This document shows, in pieces, positions 23,211-32,005 of a stretch of DNA of 32,962 bases (position 1 is the first letter of the stretch; each line of letters starts with the position of its first letter). This DNA comes from Nitrospirota bacterium (GTDB taxonomy: Bacteria > Nitrospirota > Thermodesulfovibrionia > UBA6902). The notes under the pieces are model-generated. The model worked only from the letters and a program-made list of their open reading frames with translations. It was not told the origin of the DNA and made no database searches. The stretch lies in the NCBI GenBank assembly GCA_016222915.1, contig JACRQA010000008.1, positions 1 through 32,962 of the forward strand, given 5' to 3'. The position numbers were made by a program, and so were the translations under genes.

Positions 23211-24837
23211 CTATACAGACGTTATAGATGCACCCTCTGCATATCCAGGCAATGTTATTGTAAAAGTCGTCCCTTCCCCCTGTATGCTCCGGACGGAAAT
23301 ATCTCCGTTATGCTTCATGACAAGACTGTGGGCGACCGACAATCCGAGCCCTGTGCCCTCTCCTGAGGGTTTGGTGGTAAAGAACGGTTCGAAAATGTTC
23401 TTCATATCTTTTTCCGGTATGCCGCACCCGGTGTCGCTTATATCAATGGTAATAGAGTTTGCTTTTGTTACCGCTAACAAAGAAAGGCGCGTTAGGTATG
23501 TCCATTTTCAGATTAATGTTACTGACTCTCAACTGGTTCGCTACAAGACTTGCCGATTCCTCGACCAGGTTGATTATGTCCAGTTTCTCCATTGCAGCGG
23601 TTTTATGTGTGCCGACAAATTCAAGCACATCCGAAACGATATGCTTGGCGCGCTCGCTCTGCGAAAGTATGTCTTGGATATATTCCTTAAGCTCCTCCGG
23701 TGTGAGTTCGTTCATGTCTTCTCTCATTGATTCGGCAGTCAGGGAAATGTTGTTCAGGGGGTTGTTCAACTCATGAGTGATCCCTGAGATAAGGAACCCA
23801 AGAGAGGCGCGTTTCTCGGCCTCTATCTGTTTTTCATGAAGGAGCTCAATGCTTTGTTCCAGGGAATGATGGGTCAACTGCAGTTGATCGAGCATCGTAT
23901 TGAAGGACTGGGCGAGCGAATAGGTTTCGTCATGTTCTTTCAGCGGCGCCCTCTGGTCTAGGTCCCCTTCGGCTATTTTCCTTGTAATATCAGAGAGCCT
24001 CTTGATCGGCGCGACTATGTATGATGCGGTCTTGTACACCAGCAAAGGACCCAGCGTGCAAAGAAGGATAAGAGCTGAAACCAGGAGGGTGTGTGTCCGG
24101 TTAAGGAAAGCGTTTATCCTGCGTCTTTCTTTATCAGCTATGCCATATGTGATTCCCTCAAGTTTGACACCGGTTGCCTGCAAGTCGTTTATCAGGGACT
24201 CGCTGTTATTATAGGCATTCGATAAACTGTAAGCCACTTTTGTATAAGGCATGCATTCATAGCATATAGGGACGATATTCTTCATTGTTAAAATAGCGCT
24301 CTCATATGCATTAAAGGAGCCTTTGTCACGGAAGAGCATGTAATTTTTTTCAAGACGCCTGACGTTAAGGATAAAGTTTGTCGAGAGTTCGCCGCTGCTT
24401 TTTTTCGCCGCTATATATGCTTCCAGCTTCCTTCCTTCTTCCCTGACTTTTTCAACAACGTCGGTTTCCGTCTGAAATTGTCCATATAAGTTATTCATGG
24501 TATCCGAGTATGCCTGAATGGAGTTTCTAAGCTCGGAAAAATTGTTTTCTCCTATTTCAGCGGCGCTCTGAGGAGATATATTGCTGAGATAATTCTTAAG
24601 GAAGGATATCGCGTCCCCGCAGTATTTGAAGTATTCGACGTCTCTGTGGAGGAGAAAGTTTTTTTCATTCCGTCTGATTTCGAGGACATGTTCTTTCATA
24701 TCGTCCGCGATCATAACAAAGCCCTGCCGGTTCTTTACATCCGTAATATATCCATACGCCAGCAGTCCGCCCAGGAGGGCGATCAGGGAAGGTATCGCGA
24801 TGCCTATGATCATCTTATGCCATATTTTAAGCTGCAT
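23211..24837 (-). pseudogene. HBM sensor histidine kinase broken by deletion of the N-box
   Basis: This is a paralog of the kinases at 6440 and 28734: TM1, HBM sensor with C192-x2-C195, TM2, HAMP and HisKA (H355, THELNNP) are intact. The frame then reads FFVSGNKSKL and ends YYH-stop at 23443. The G1, F and G2 boxes (DTGCG, FEPFFTT, GEGTGLGL) continue in another frame to 23211. Aligned to 6440-8149, about 32 residues including the N-box Asn are missing at the junction near 23455-23470. Without the N-box, ATP and magnesium cannot be held, so the gene should be inactive even if frames were joined. Start at ATG 24837 by alignment; a GTG lies one codon before. Confidence 0.85.
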
Positions 24838-25125
24838 CACACAATCACCCGCTCAGACCCGGAGGAGTTTTTATAATGCTTTTGAAATCATGCCGAATTT
24901 TCATTCCGGGGACAAGAGTATTCGGCAACCTGAAGGGCCAGCATAAAAAATTATACATTTTTCAACAGGAAAAAGCATTTTCAATTATATAGTCACTGTT
25001 CATCACTGTTTTAATCTGAAACAGCGTTTTCGTATCTTCGGCTTTAACTTCCCTTTCATTTCAACACATTACACTCCGGCATGCATCTTGGATTAACCAG
25101 GTCAGCTTTTAAAGGAGGAACAACC
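24838..25125. other. Divergent intergenic region, no gene seen
   Basis: This gap of 288 bases separates the broken kinase (minus) from the third TSUP/USP operon (plus). The octamer TCACTGTT occurs twice in close succession near 24992-25010, and a TATAAT-like box on the minus strand covers 24950-24955 without a good -35. No sigma-54 site was found here, unlike upstream of 32006. Confidence 0.3.
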
Positions 25126-25611
25126 ATGAAGGAAAAACTTCTATTCGTGACAAAAGGAGGTGAGGACAGCGAGGATGGATTTTCATATGTGCTTGAGCTC
25201 GCAAAAAGCCTGAACGCCGGGATAGAGATGCTGATGGTGTACGGCAAGCAGGCCATGGAGACATATGAGGATATGATGGCTGCGGTCGCGTTTGCAGAAG
25301 CCGGAGACCATGAGACGGTAAGACACCTCGTTAACAGACAGCAAAAGGAAATCAGGGAAATCGAGGCGAGAAAGATAGAAGCGTTCGCTGAAAAGTGCAG
25401 GGAGCAATCAATCAACTTCTCCTGCAAGGTCGAAAGCGGGGACGCCATATCCGCGGTAAAGGACCTGCTCAGAAGCAAACCGAATATCGAAATGGTGCTT
25501 CTGAGCCCCAATATTTCCGCAAACAAAAAGACCCTCGATTTCAAGAAGATGCTTAAACAGATAACCAGGCCGGTCGTCGCAATATCAAGACTGACCGAAT
25601 CCGAAGGATGA
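25126..25611 (+). CDS. USP-like protein with internal AFAEAGE segment
   Basis: The 161-residue protein has a USP-like alpha/beta fold (KLLFVTKGGEDSEDGFSYVLELAK ... MVLLSP ... RPVVAISRL) with no G-x2-G-x9-G-S ATP loop. Between the second strand and the next helix sits YEDMMAAVAFAEAGDHET (47-64), the same segment found as free proteins at 16083, 16265 and 25679. The ATG at 25126 has AAAGGAGG upstream; an earlier in-frame ATG has none. It is closely similar to the protein at 32006-32485, and both head an operon with a TSUP gene downstream. Confidence 0.8.
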   Translation: MKEKLLFVTKGGEDSEDGFSYVLELAKSLNAGIEMLMVYGKQAMETYEDMMAAVAFAEAGDHETVRHLVNRQQKEIREIEARKIEAFAEKCREQSINFSCKVESGDAISAVKDLLRSKPNIEMVLLSPNISANKKTLDFKKMLKQITRPVVAISRLTESEG

Positions 25612-25678
25612 CAATGAAGACAAAGGGGCCGTCGGCAACTTTTACGAATTTGTCAATTAAAAAAAGGAGGAAGTAAAA

Positions 25679-25846
25679 ATGAAAGGACTATTCAAAAAAC
25701 TGGAGGACATTTATGCAGCCGCTGCATTCGCAGAGGCAGGAGAGGATGATACGGCGAGAGAGATTCTCAGAGAAAGGAAGTCTGTGGACAAACAGATGAG
25801 AAAGAGAACGGACAAGGAGCCGCGAGTAAGGCTCAGGGCGAGTTAG
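25679..25846 (+). CDS. Small AFAEAGE protein, copy C
   Basis: This 55-residue protein (MKGLFKKLED, IYAAAAFAEAGEDDTAREIL, basic tail ending RLRAS) matches the tandem copies at 16083-16423 in size, core and C-terminal basic pattern. AAAGGAGG precedes the ATG at 25679. It lies 67 bases after the USP-like gene and 65 before a small membrane protein gene. Presence in a second TSUP operon, on the other strand and with a diverged DNA sequence, shows it is a maintained gene rather than a chance frame. Confidence 0.75.
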   Translation: MKGLFKKLEDIYAAAAFAEAGEDDTAREILRERKSVDKQMRKRTDKEPRVRLRAS

Positions 25847-25911
25847 TCGGTCATCATTCATCATTAACCAATCATTAGTCAAAAACTTTACAACTTTAAG
25901 GAGGACAGAAA

Positions 25912-26163
25912 ATGGCTGAAAGCAAGGTCAGGAAAAAACCCGTCGGCAAGATGCTGCTGATGGGCGTCATATCAGTGGCGCTTTATGCGCTGCTTTTGTC
26001 AAAGCAGGATGTTATTAACGGGTATATCGGTCAGGGGGGCATGTATGCATTCCTGCCGATAGCGACGGCATTCATATTCTCATTTGTCCACGGGTCATTC
26101 ACAGGCGACTTCTGGACGGTCATGGGCATAGAGGCCGCAAAGAAAAAGAAGGAGGTCAAGTAA
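25912..26163 (+). CDS. Small two-span membrane protein, TSUP-linked
   Basis: This 83-residue protein has a basic N-terminus (KVRKKPVGK), spans at about 12-29 and 43-62, and a lysine-rich tail. I do not recognise its family. AAGGAGG precedes the ATG. Its stop is one base before the TSUP ATG, and the TSUP ribosome site (AAGGAGG) lies inside its last codons, so it is tightly coupled to the exporter. It may be an accessory subunit, as the larger membrane protein at 13617-14330 might be in the other operon. Confidence 0.75.
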   Translation: MAESKVRKKPVGKMLLMGVISVALYALLLSKQDVINGYIGQGGMYAFLPIATAFIFSFVHGSFTGDFWTVMGIEAAKKKKEVK

Positions 26164-26164
26164 G

Positions 26165-27253
26165 ATGCACGATATAGCCAATGCAGCTGCCAATTTTATC
26201 AATCTTGACACAGCGAATATTATCTACCTTTTTCTTGTCGGATTTGTCGGTGGTCTTGTAAGCGGTTTTATAGGGTCCGGCGGGGCATTTGTTCTAACCC
26301 CGGCAATGATGAGTATGGGCGTTCCAGGACTTGTTGCAGTAGCAAGCAACATGTGCCACAAATTCCCCAAGGCGCTTATAGGCGCGCTCAAACGCGCAAA
26401 GTACGGGCAGGTGGACGTGAAACTTGGAATCGTACTCGGCATATCGGCAGAAGCTGGAGTTCTTTACGGAGCGCATATACAGGAGGGTATTAAAAAATCG
26501 TTTGGAGAAGCAGGTTCAAACCTGTATGTCAGCACGGCGTTTGTGATAATTCTTGCCATTGTAGGTGGGTTTGTACTCTTGGATGCATGGAAGACTTACA
26601 AATCCGGCAATTCCAATGCCGAAGAAAAGGTCACAAAACTTGCAAAATGGGTCCAGTCCATCAACATCCCCGGCACGATGGTTTACTTCAAGAGTATAAA
26701 CGCAAAGGTCTCCGTCCTCTTCACCATCCCGCTCGGTTTTGCAACCGGAATGTTGGCCGCAACAATTGCGGTCGGTGGTTTTGTAGGCGTGCCCTCGATG
26801 ATTTACGTGCTCGGAGCGCCGAGCCTGATGGCTTCCGCCACCGAACTGGTTATAGCCTTTGTAATGGGCCTCGGCGGCTCATTTAAATATGCTCTGAGCG
26901 GACTCGTCGACATTCGTCTTGCAATGATAATCCTTGCAGGATCGCTTTTCGGAATTCAGCTCGGCGCTATCGGGACTACATACGTAAAGCCTTTCATGAT
27001 TAAAGTCGTCATGGGGTCCATCATGGTCACGGTCCTGTTCAGCCGCGCCCTCATGGTCCCTGTTTATATGTCGCAGCTCGGCCTGATTACGGAGATTGCC
27101 GCTGACACGACAAAGATGCTGAAGAGCGTAAGCTACGGGATCATGATATTCGCCCTCGCAATGGGCGCCTTTATCGTCCTTAAAGCCATGTGGCAGGGAC
27201 GTCGCGAACAAAGACTTGCAGCGCAAGAGGCGTTAGGACACAGTAAGGTATAA
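26165..27253 (+). CDS. TSUP (TauE/SafE-like) anion exporter, intact paralog
   Basis: The 362-residue inner-membrane protein has two TSUP halves. The first signature is GFVGGLVSGFIGSGGAFVLTP (about 26-46) and the second AATIAVGGFVGVPSMIYVLGAP. The repeat VAVASNMCHKFPKALIGAL resembles VGTDLFHIFAKAIMG in the frameshifted paralog at 14332-15499, so the two are related. AAGGAGG lies inside the preceding gene. It is followed after two bases by the tandem USP gene. The family exports sulfite, sulfoacetate, thiosulfate or similar anions; substrate unknown here. Confidence 0.9.
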   Translation: MHDIANAAANFINLDTANIIYLFLVGFVGGLVSGFIGSGGAFVLTPAMMSMGVPGLVAVASNMCHKFPKALIGALKRAKYGQVDVKLGIVLGISAEAGVLYGAHIQEGIKKSFGEAGSNLYVSTAFVIILAIVGGFVLLDAWKTYKSGNSNAEEKVTKLAKWVQSINIPGTMVYFKSINAKVSVLFTIPLGFATGMLAATIAVGGFVGVPSMIYVLGAPSLMASATELVIAFVMGLGGSFKYALSGLVDIRLAMIILAGSLFGIQLGAIGTTYVKPFMIKVVMGSIMVTVLFSRALMVPVYMSQLGLITEIAADTTKMLKSVSYGIMIFALAMGAFIVLKAMWQGRREQRLAAQEALGHSKV

Positions 27254-27255
27254 CG

Positions 27256-28110
27256 ATGGGAAGCTACAGAAAAATACTCGCAGCCATTGATGGATCAGAG
27301 ACAAGCTTGAATGCCCTTAAACAGGCGTTCAAGCTTGCCTGTACGGAAAAATGCTGGATCACGGTCGTATCTGTTGTCCCGCCGTATGAAGGGGACCTTG
27401 ATCTTACCGCCGTAGGAAATGTGATGAAGACCATGAGAAAGCCCTGTGAAGACGCCCTTTCAGAAGCCAGGAAGCTGGCGGAATCCGAGAGGGCCTCGAT
27501 AAAGACCGTCTGTGAAGAGGGTGAGATATTCGAGAGGATCGTAGATGTCTCAGAGGCGGACAACTGCGACCTGATTGTAATGGGAAGAAGGGGGATGCGG
27601 CCGCTCGGAAGGGCCTTTGTAGGAAGCGTTACGGCGCGCGTCATCGGATACAGCAGCAAAGACATCCTCGTGGTCCATGAAAAGGTCGCAGTCGAATGGA
27701 AGAATATCGTGATCGCTACGGACGGCTCAAAGTACAGCAATACCGCTACCGAAAAAGCAATCGCTTTTGCCAGGTCATACGGCGGGGAGTTGAAGGTCAT
27801 CTCTGTTGTTGATGTCCCGACCGAATACTACGCCGAGGCGCCGAAGGCGGTGGAAGACCTTACCAGGAAGGCAAAGAGTTTTGTAGAAGATGTGAAGAAA
27901 AAGACGGAGACATTCGGGATCAAAGCTTCAACCTTTATCGGCGAAGGAGAGACATACCAGGTCATTACCGACTTTGCGAAAAAGGAAAATGCCGACGTGA
28001 TCATACTGGGCAGCCACGGCAGAACAGGGATCAGGAGGCTTTTGATGGGAAGCGTTACCGAGAAAGTTATCGGTTATGCCCCGTGTCCGGTATTGATCGT
28101 TAAAATTTAG
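27256..28110 (+). CDS. Tandem universal stress protein, paralog of 12626-13480
   Basis: This 284-residue protein has two UspA domains, with G-x2-G-x9-G-S in both (GRRGMRPLGRAFVGS and GSHGRTGIRRLLMGS). It has the same length as the protein at 12626-13480 and shares long stretches such as MGSVTEKVIGYAPCPVLIV. The ATG comes two bases after the TSUP stop. The next gene, 9 bases on, is a degenerate receiver whose closest relative follows the kinase downstream of the other USP. This suggests a duplicated block that lost its kinase gene here. Confidence 0.9.
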   Translation: MGSYRKILAAIDGSETSLNALKQAFKLACTEKCWITVVSVVPPYEGDLDLTAVGNVMKTMRKPCEDALSEARKLAESERASIKTVCEEGEIFERIVDVSEADNCDLIVMGRRGMRPLGRAFVGSVTARVIGYSSKDILVVHEKVAVEWKNIVIATDGSKYSNTATEKAIAFARSYGGELKVISVVDVPTEYYAEAPKAVEDLTRKAKSFVEDVKKKTETFGIKASTFIGEGETYQVITDFAKKENADVIILGSHGRTGIRRLLMGSVTEKVIGYAPCPVLIVKI

Positions 28111-28119
28111 GAGGATGAT

Positions 28120-28569
28120 ATGACAGAGAAAATACTGATCGTAGACAACGACCCGGAGATGTTAAATCTTCTGAGCATACTTGTCAGTGAAAATACATCG
28201 TACAGTCCGGTCATAACGAACAACCCTTTAGAAGCGGTTGAGATCATAAGGGAAGGCGGCATTGATCTCGTTATCACCAGACTCAAGATGCCGGTGCTTG
28301 ACGGAATTCAGGTGCTGCAGGAGGCCAAAAGAGCTGATGAAGATATCCAGGTCATTATTATAAGCAGGTACAGCACATTCGAGACTGCCAGGGAACTGAT
28401 GAATAACGACGGATTCGACCTGATCGAGATACCGTTCAAAAAAGAGCAGATGCTGCTGGCCATTCATAAAGGGATAAACTGGAGGAAGCTGCATAAGGAT
28501 TACCGGAAGTTGAAAGAATGGGTACAGAAAGGTGGAGGCAAAACCTCAACCGTCTACAGCGGGGTTTAA
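28120..28569 (+). CDS. Pseudo-receiver: response regulator lacking the phosphorylation site
   Basis: This 149-residue receiver-fold protein is closely related to the intact regulator at 9757-10179. The phospho-acceptor is R54 (VITRLKMP in place of IIADLKMP), the switch threonine is S82, and the conserved lysine is I104 (LIEIPF in place of FITKPF). The acidic D9/D10 pair is D9/N10 with D11 next to it. The fold is otherwise kept, and AGGAGG precedes the ATG, so it seems maintained. It probably acts without phosphorylation, by mimicry or as a competitor, or is drifting after loss of its kinase. It ends the third TSUP/USP operon. Confidence 0.85.
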   Translation: MTEKILIVDNDPEMLNLLSILVSENTSYSPVITNNPLEAVEIIREGGIDLVITRLKMPVLDGIQVLQEAKRADEDIQVIIISRYSTFETARELMNNDGFDLIEIPFKKEQMLLAIHKGINWRKLHKDYRKLKEWVQKGGGKTSTVYSGV

Positions 28570-28733
28570 TATCTTTCAAGCAGATGTTCGGAGGTATCGA
28601 TACACGCAATAGCTTTATTACATACCCGCTGGTTTTTAAGCGGCCGTCCACCCTTATCAATTACCCGGCCCTCCGTCATATCGACTCCAGGGATAATGCT
28701 TATGCAATATCTTACTTATGACCTTCTCCATAA

Positions 28734-30431
28734 ATGCGCTTAAAAATCTGGCATAAGATGATCATCGGGATATCAATCCCTTCCTTAATCGTCATATTGG
28801 GCGGGCTCCTGGCTTATGAATATCTGAACGACGTTAAAAAAAGACAGGGTTTTGTACAACTGGCTGACAGGCTGACAGAGCAGGTGCTGGAGGTCAGAAG
28901 GAATGAGAAAAACTTCCTTCTTCATAAGGACGCCGTATATTACAAGTTTTTTCAGGAAGCGGCTGACTCTTTCAACAATTCGGTGAACGACATATCCGCT
29001 GAAACCACCGAAGAGATCGGGAAAGAGGATTTTTTGCAGTTCCGCCAGGCCGCTCAAACTTATTCGCGTCTTATATACGACTTATACGTGCATTACCAGA
29101 AGGAGACCGACATAGTTGAAAAAGTCAGGGAAGAAGGCAGAAAGCTGGAGACCTTAGTGGCAACAGGGAGGCATGCTGAGGAGCTTTCAACGAGCTTTAT
29201 TCTTCATTTAAGGCTTTTAGAAAAAAATTATATGCTCTTCCGCGATAAAAGTTCTTTTAATAACCTGGACGCCGCTGTCTTGCAGATAAAAAACCTGGCG
29301 CCTTCCTGTATTGAATGCGCGCCGTATGTAAAAGCCGTCGGCAATCTTTTCGTCGTAAACAAAAAAAGTGATTCGTTGATAAATGAGCTGCAGATCGTAG
29401 GGAGCAATCTTGAAGAGATCGTAAATAAAGTGTCCGAGCGCGAGAGGCAAAAGGTCAATTCATTCGTTGCCCTGACTCAGCATTATCTGCTGATGGCTCT
29501 CGCGATGCTCTGCATATCAGGTCCTTTGATCATATATAAAACGTCCGCATATATCGTGGCCCCCATCATAAGGCTAGCTGAAATCACCAGGAAAATCTCC
29601 GAGGGTGATTTGAAGCTGAGGGCTCCGATCAGGGAACATGATGAGACATACCTGCTTGCCGAATCATTTAACACGATGCTTGATCACTTGCAATTAACTC
29701 ATGAATCGCTGGAAAAAAGTCTTGATCTTTTACGCGAAAAACAGGAGCAGTTGGTTGAAGCAAAGAAACTCGCGTCCATCGGTACGCTTGCCTCCGGAGT
29801 CGCGCACGAACTCAACAACCCTCTTAACAACATCTATACCACCGCGCAGAGGCTCATCAAGAAATCAGGCGAGGAATGTCCGGTATATATCAAGACGGGA
29901 CTAGCCGATATTTTCGGCCAGTCCATGAGGGTCAAAAAGATCGTCGGCGACCTCCTTGAATTTGCGAGGGGGCGTGAACCTCAGTTCAGGGCGGTAAATT
30001 TAAAAGACCTGATAACCGGGGCACATAAACAACTCGCAAATTCCGTTTACGCCGAAACGGTAGGATTTACTTTAAACTCCAGCGCCGGCGACATAATAGT
30101 AAATGCAGACCCGGAACAGTTGGAGCAGGTATTTATCAATCTGTTCAACAATGCGATTGAGGCAATGTCCGGAGAAGGCAGCCTGTCTGTGGAAGCTTTG
30201 CAGAAAAACGATCTTGTCACCATAAAGGTGACCGATACCGGCAAGGGGATGTCCCGCGAAACCATTGAAAAAATATTCGAGCCTTTCTTTACCACAAAGG
30301 ACAAAGGGACAGGTCTCGGTCTTGCAATTGTCTTTAATATAATTCAAAAGCACTACGGACATATAAGCGTGGAGAGTGATGAAGGCAGGGGGACTACTTT
30401 TACGATAACGCTGCCGAAGGAGATAACATAA
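28734..30431 (+). CDS. HBM-type sensor histidine kinase with conserved CxxC
   Basis: This 565-residue kinase has TM1 (about 9-31), an HBM-like periplasmic sensor with [12 protein letters not shown] near 55 and [13 protein letters not shown] near 160, C192-x2-C195-PY (SCIECAPY), TM2 (about 250-272), HAMP, HisKA with H358 (VAHELNNP) and HATPase with N473, D501-TGKG and GTGLGL. The N-terminal half is closely related to the kinases at 6440 and 23211; the catalytic domain is more diverged. It is followed after two bases by a sigma-54 activator, its evident partner. No ribosome site precedes the ATG. Confidence 0.92.
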   Translation: MRLKIWHKMIIGISIPSLIVILGGLLAYEYLNDVKKRQGFVQLADRLTEQVLEVRRNEKNFLLHKDAVYYKFFQEAADSFNNSVNDISAETTEEIGKEDFLQFRQAAQTYSRLIYDLYVHYQKETDIVEKVREEGRKLETLVATGRHAEELSTSFILHLRLLEKNYMLFRDKSSFNNLDAAVLQIKNLAPSCIECAPYVKAVGNLFVVNKKSDSLINELQIVGSNLEEIVNKVSERERQKVNSFVALTQHYLLMALAMLCISGPLIIYKTSAYIVAPIIRLAEITRKISEGDLKLRAPIREHDETYLLAESFNTMLDHLQLTHESLEKSLDLLREKQEQLVEAKKLASIGTLASGVAHELNNPLNNIYTTAQRLIKKSGEECPVYIKTGLADIFGQSMRVKKIVGDLLEFARGREPQFRAVNLKDLITGAHKQLANSVYAETVGFTLNSSAGDIIVNADPEQLEQVFINLFNNAIEAMSGEGSLSVEALQKNDLVTIKVTDTGKGMSRETIEKIFEPFFTTKDKGTGLGLAIVFNIIQKHYGHISVESDEGRGTTFTITLPKEIT

Positions 30432-30433
30432 TT

Positions 30434-31765
30434 ATGGCTTTTAAAATACTTGTTGCTGAAGACGAGGAGATAACCCTTAATAATATCCGCGATACATTGG
30501 AAGAAGACGGCTATAACGTCAGCATTGCAAAAGACGGCAGAGAAGCGCTGCAAAAAATCGGGGCCGAGTATTTCGACATTCTCATTACCGACATTAAAAT
30601 GCCTTACACGACCGGCATTGAACTCCTTGAAAATATCAAAGACAAATTCCCTGAGACGGAGGTAATAATTATAACCGGCTTCGGAAGCATCAGCTCCGCA
30701 ATTGAAGCGATGAAAAAGGGCGCGTATGATTATATTACAAAACCCTTTGACCTGGATGAATTAACGCACAGGGTCAGAAAAATTCTTGAACAAAAGGACC
30801 TGAAAAAAGAAAACATCGCTTTAAAAAGCTATCTCGGCATGAACAAGAAGTTCACCATCATTGCAAAAAGCGCCGGCATGAGGAATATCCTCGATACGCT
30901 TGAGAGTATAAAAAATTCGGACTTTAATATGTTCCTGACCGGCGAAACCGGCGTAGGCAAGAGCCTGATTGCAAAGATCATCCACTTTACAGGCAAGAGG
31001 CAGGACAGGCCGTTCCTTTCAATTAATTGCGCGACCCTGACCGAAGACCTCCTTGCCAGCGAATTGTTCGGACATGAAAAAGGGGCCTTCACAGGGGCCG
31101 TTACGGCAAAACAGGGTCTTGTCGAAATAGCCGATACCGGCACTTTGTTTCTCGATGAGATTGCCGAGCTGTCGCCTAATCTCCAGGCAAAGCTTTTAAA
31201 AGTGGTTGAGGAAGGCGAGTTTTACAGGGTCGGCGGGACAAAACCCCGCAAGATAGATGTAAGATTTCTTGCGGCCACAAATCAAAATGTTAAGAAGCTG
31301 ACCTCGGAAGGACGTTTCAGGGAAGACCTTTACTACAGGCTGAATATCATGGACATTTTCATCCCGCCGTTGAGAGAACGCTGGGAAGACGTGGGGCCTT
31401 TGAGCGCATATTTTCTCAGGAAGCACCTCCCGAAGTCCGGCAAAAAGATAGAAGGCTTTACAAAAGAAGCGATTGACATCCTGACGAACTATAGTTTCCC
31501 GGGTAATGTCAGGGAGCTTGAAAATATTATTGAACGCGCAATCATCCTCGAAAAGACCTCTATGATCACGCCTGAAAGTATCCCTCAGAATATCCGTCTC
31601 TTACAGATTGAGACCCTCGATCCTGAGAAGCTCAAGACCGTTGATGAAATAATTAAAGAATATTCGGAGAAGGTCCTTAAAATGGTCAGCGGCAACAGGA
31701 CAAAGGCCTCGGAAGTCCTCGGCATATCCCGGACGAGCCTGTGGAAGATATTGAAAGAGGAGTAA
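30434..31765 (+). CDS. NtrC-family sigma-54 activator paired with the HBM kinase
   Basis: The 443-residue protein has a receiver (1-120; D10, phospho-acceptor D53, T81, K103), an AAA+ domain (about 138-375; Walker A GETGVGKS 170-177, GAFTGA 217-222, Walker B FLDE 239-242) and a C-terminal Fis-type helix-turn-helix (about 415-440, GNRTKASEVLGISRTSLWKIL). The start is two bases after the kinase stop, so the pair is co-transcribed. The sigma-54 promoter at 31960-31975 and two repeat boxes upstream of it lie just downstream of this gene, making that operon its prime candidate target. Confidence 0.93.
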   Translation: MAFKILVAEDEEITLNNIRDTLEEDGYNVSIAKDGREALQKIGAEYFDILITDIKMPYTTGIELLENIKDKFPETEVIIITGFGSISSAIEAMKKGAYDYITKPFDLDELTHRVRKILEQKDLKKENIALKSYLGMNKKFTIIAKSAGMRNILDTLESIKNSDFNMFLTGETGVGKSLIAKIIHFTGKRQDRPFLSINCATLTEDLLASELFGHEKGAFTGAVTAKQGLVEIADTGTLFLDEIAELSPNLQAKLLKVVEEGEFYRVGGTKPRKIDVRFLAATNQNVKKLTSEGRFREDLYYRLNIMDIFIPPLRERWEDVGPLSAYFLRKHLPKSGKKIEGFTKEAIDILTNYSFPGNVRELENIIERAIILEKTSMITPESIPQNIRLLQIETLDPEKLKTVDEIIKEYSEKVLKMVSGNRTKASEVLGISRTSLWKILKEE

Positions 31766-31774
31766 GCGTTAACA

Positions 31775-31910
31775 CCGTTCATATTCTAAACATCGCACAA
31801 ACCCTGCCGGCACTTTCAAACAATCTCTTTTTATATCAGTAAATTATTGTCCGTTTTCACTTCGAAAATCATACTCAACAGATGGTCTTGCGCCGTTCAT
31901 ATTTTTAACA
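31775..31910 (+). promoter_or_regulatory. Paired upstream activator-type boxes (CCGTTCATATT...)
   Basis: CCGTTCATATTCTAAACA at 31775-31792 and CCGTTCATATTTTTAACA at 31893-31910 agree in 16 of 18 bases. Each contains GTT-N9-AAC, a loose dyad. They lie about 50 and 168 bases upstream of the sigma-54 promoter at 31960, the usual range for NtrC-type enhancer sites. The spacing of 118 bases is close to a whole number of helical turns. Confidence 0.55.
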
Positions 31911-31959
31911 CGAATTTCGGCCCCATAATTTTTTCTTTTAAATTCATTGCGTTCTCAAG

Positions 31960-31975
31960 TGGCACGGCTAATGCT
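31960..31975 (+). promoter_or_regulatory. Sigma-54 promoter of the fourth TSUP/USP operon
   Basis: TGGCACGGCTAATGCT matches TGGCAC-N5-TTGCW at all but one defined position, with GG and GC separated by exactly 10 bases. Transcription would start near 31987, just before the AGGAGGT ribosome site at 31994-32000, giving a very short leader. Confidence 0.8.
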
Positions 31976-32005
31976 CTATAGCTGGTGAAATTCAGGAGGT
32001 CAAAA

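Noticed and set aside
23146-23211. The 22-residue N-terminal extension of the receiver at 22765 as part of the protein
   Set aside because: Possible by GTG coupling to the kinase stop, but receivers normally begin near the ATG at 23145; kept only as an alternative.
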